DNA from: Candidatus Altarchaeota archaeon
GTDB lineage: Archaea > Altiarchaeota > Altiarchaeia > IMC4 > QMZM01
Direction: 5' to 3'
Length of the DNA stretch: 5,272 nucleotides
NCBI GenBank assembly: GCA_018897475.1
Contig: JAHIKS010000069.1
Location: forward strand, 1-5,272
Position numbers and translations under genes: made by a program. This document shows positions 5,231 through 5,272 of the stretch, one piece after another. Every line of letters starts with the position of its first letter. Positions within the stretch are counted from its first letter, which is position 1. The notes below the pieces were generated by a model. That model saw only the letters and a list, made by a program, of their open reading frames with translations. It was not told where the DNA came from and made no database searches.

Positions 5231-5272
5231 CGTTATTCTTTGTAACTATCCAAGCAGTCCAATTTCTAACAG

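Noticed and set aside
5246..5272. Possible tnpB C-terminal codons on the minus strand at the window edge
   Set aside because: Only eight codons and a stop are visible, with no diagnostic motif. It is mentioned as support for the hairpin hypothesis but not called as a gene.

Overview
The window looks like a compact piece of an archaeal chromosome. Several things point that way: an archaeal/euryarchaeal-type class III (type IV pilin-like) signal peptide, a DUF4013 and a DUF1805 protein, a HAD phosphatase closest to the archaeal TIGR02253 group, heavy use of AGG/AGA and ATA codons, and TATA boxes placed about 26 nt before start codons as expected for leaderless archaeal mRNAs. The pilin N-terminus (QSAIEYMTTYGWAVL) resembles versions I associate with DPANN-type archaea, but I would not name a lineage on this alone. 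The gene content is ordinary (housekeeping plus small membrane/surface proteins), with one possible mobile-element end at the right edge.

Layout, left to right: the last codons of an upstream + strand gene (1-44) overlap the start of a DUF1805 gene (38-316, +). This converges on threonine synthase thrC (308-1576, -), which is divergent from a HAD-IA phosphatase (1615-2307, +). The HAD gene converges on an RDD membrane protein (2304-2741, -), which lies 34 nt downstream of a DUF4013 membrane protein (2776-3381, -). DUF4013 is divergent from a secreted pilin-like protein (3445-3921, +), which abuts the 3' end of histidyl-tRNA synthetase hisS (3922-5163, -). The final 109 nt (5164-5272) carry a strong nested inverted repeat resembling the terminal hairpin of IS200/IS605-type elements. 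No other stretch without a gene exceeds 65 nt.

Strand alternates almost gene by gene, so most genes look monocistronic. All three convergent pairs meet with no spacer: a 9-bp overlap, a 4-bp CTAG overlap, and a 0-bp gap. Transcripts must therefore run into the opposing gene before ending. The two divergent gaps are 38 and 63 nt and each holds TATA-like elements; the 63-nt gap has a single palindromic AT run that could serve both directions. The genes do not form one pathway: ThrC and HisS are amino-acid/translation housekeeping, the HAD protein is a soluble phosphatase, and the RDD, DUF4013 and pilin-like proteins belong to the cell envelope. I see no RNA genes, no CRISPR array and no complete transposase.
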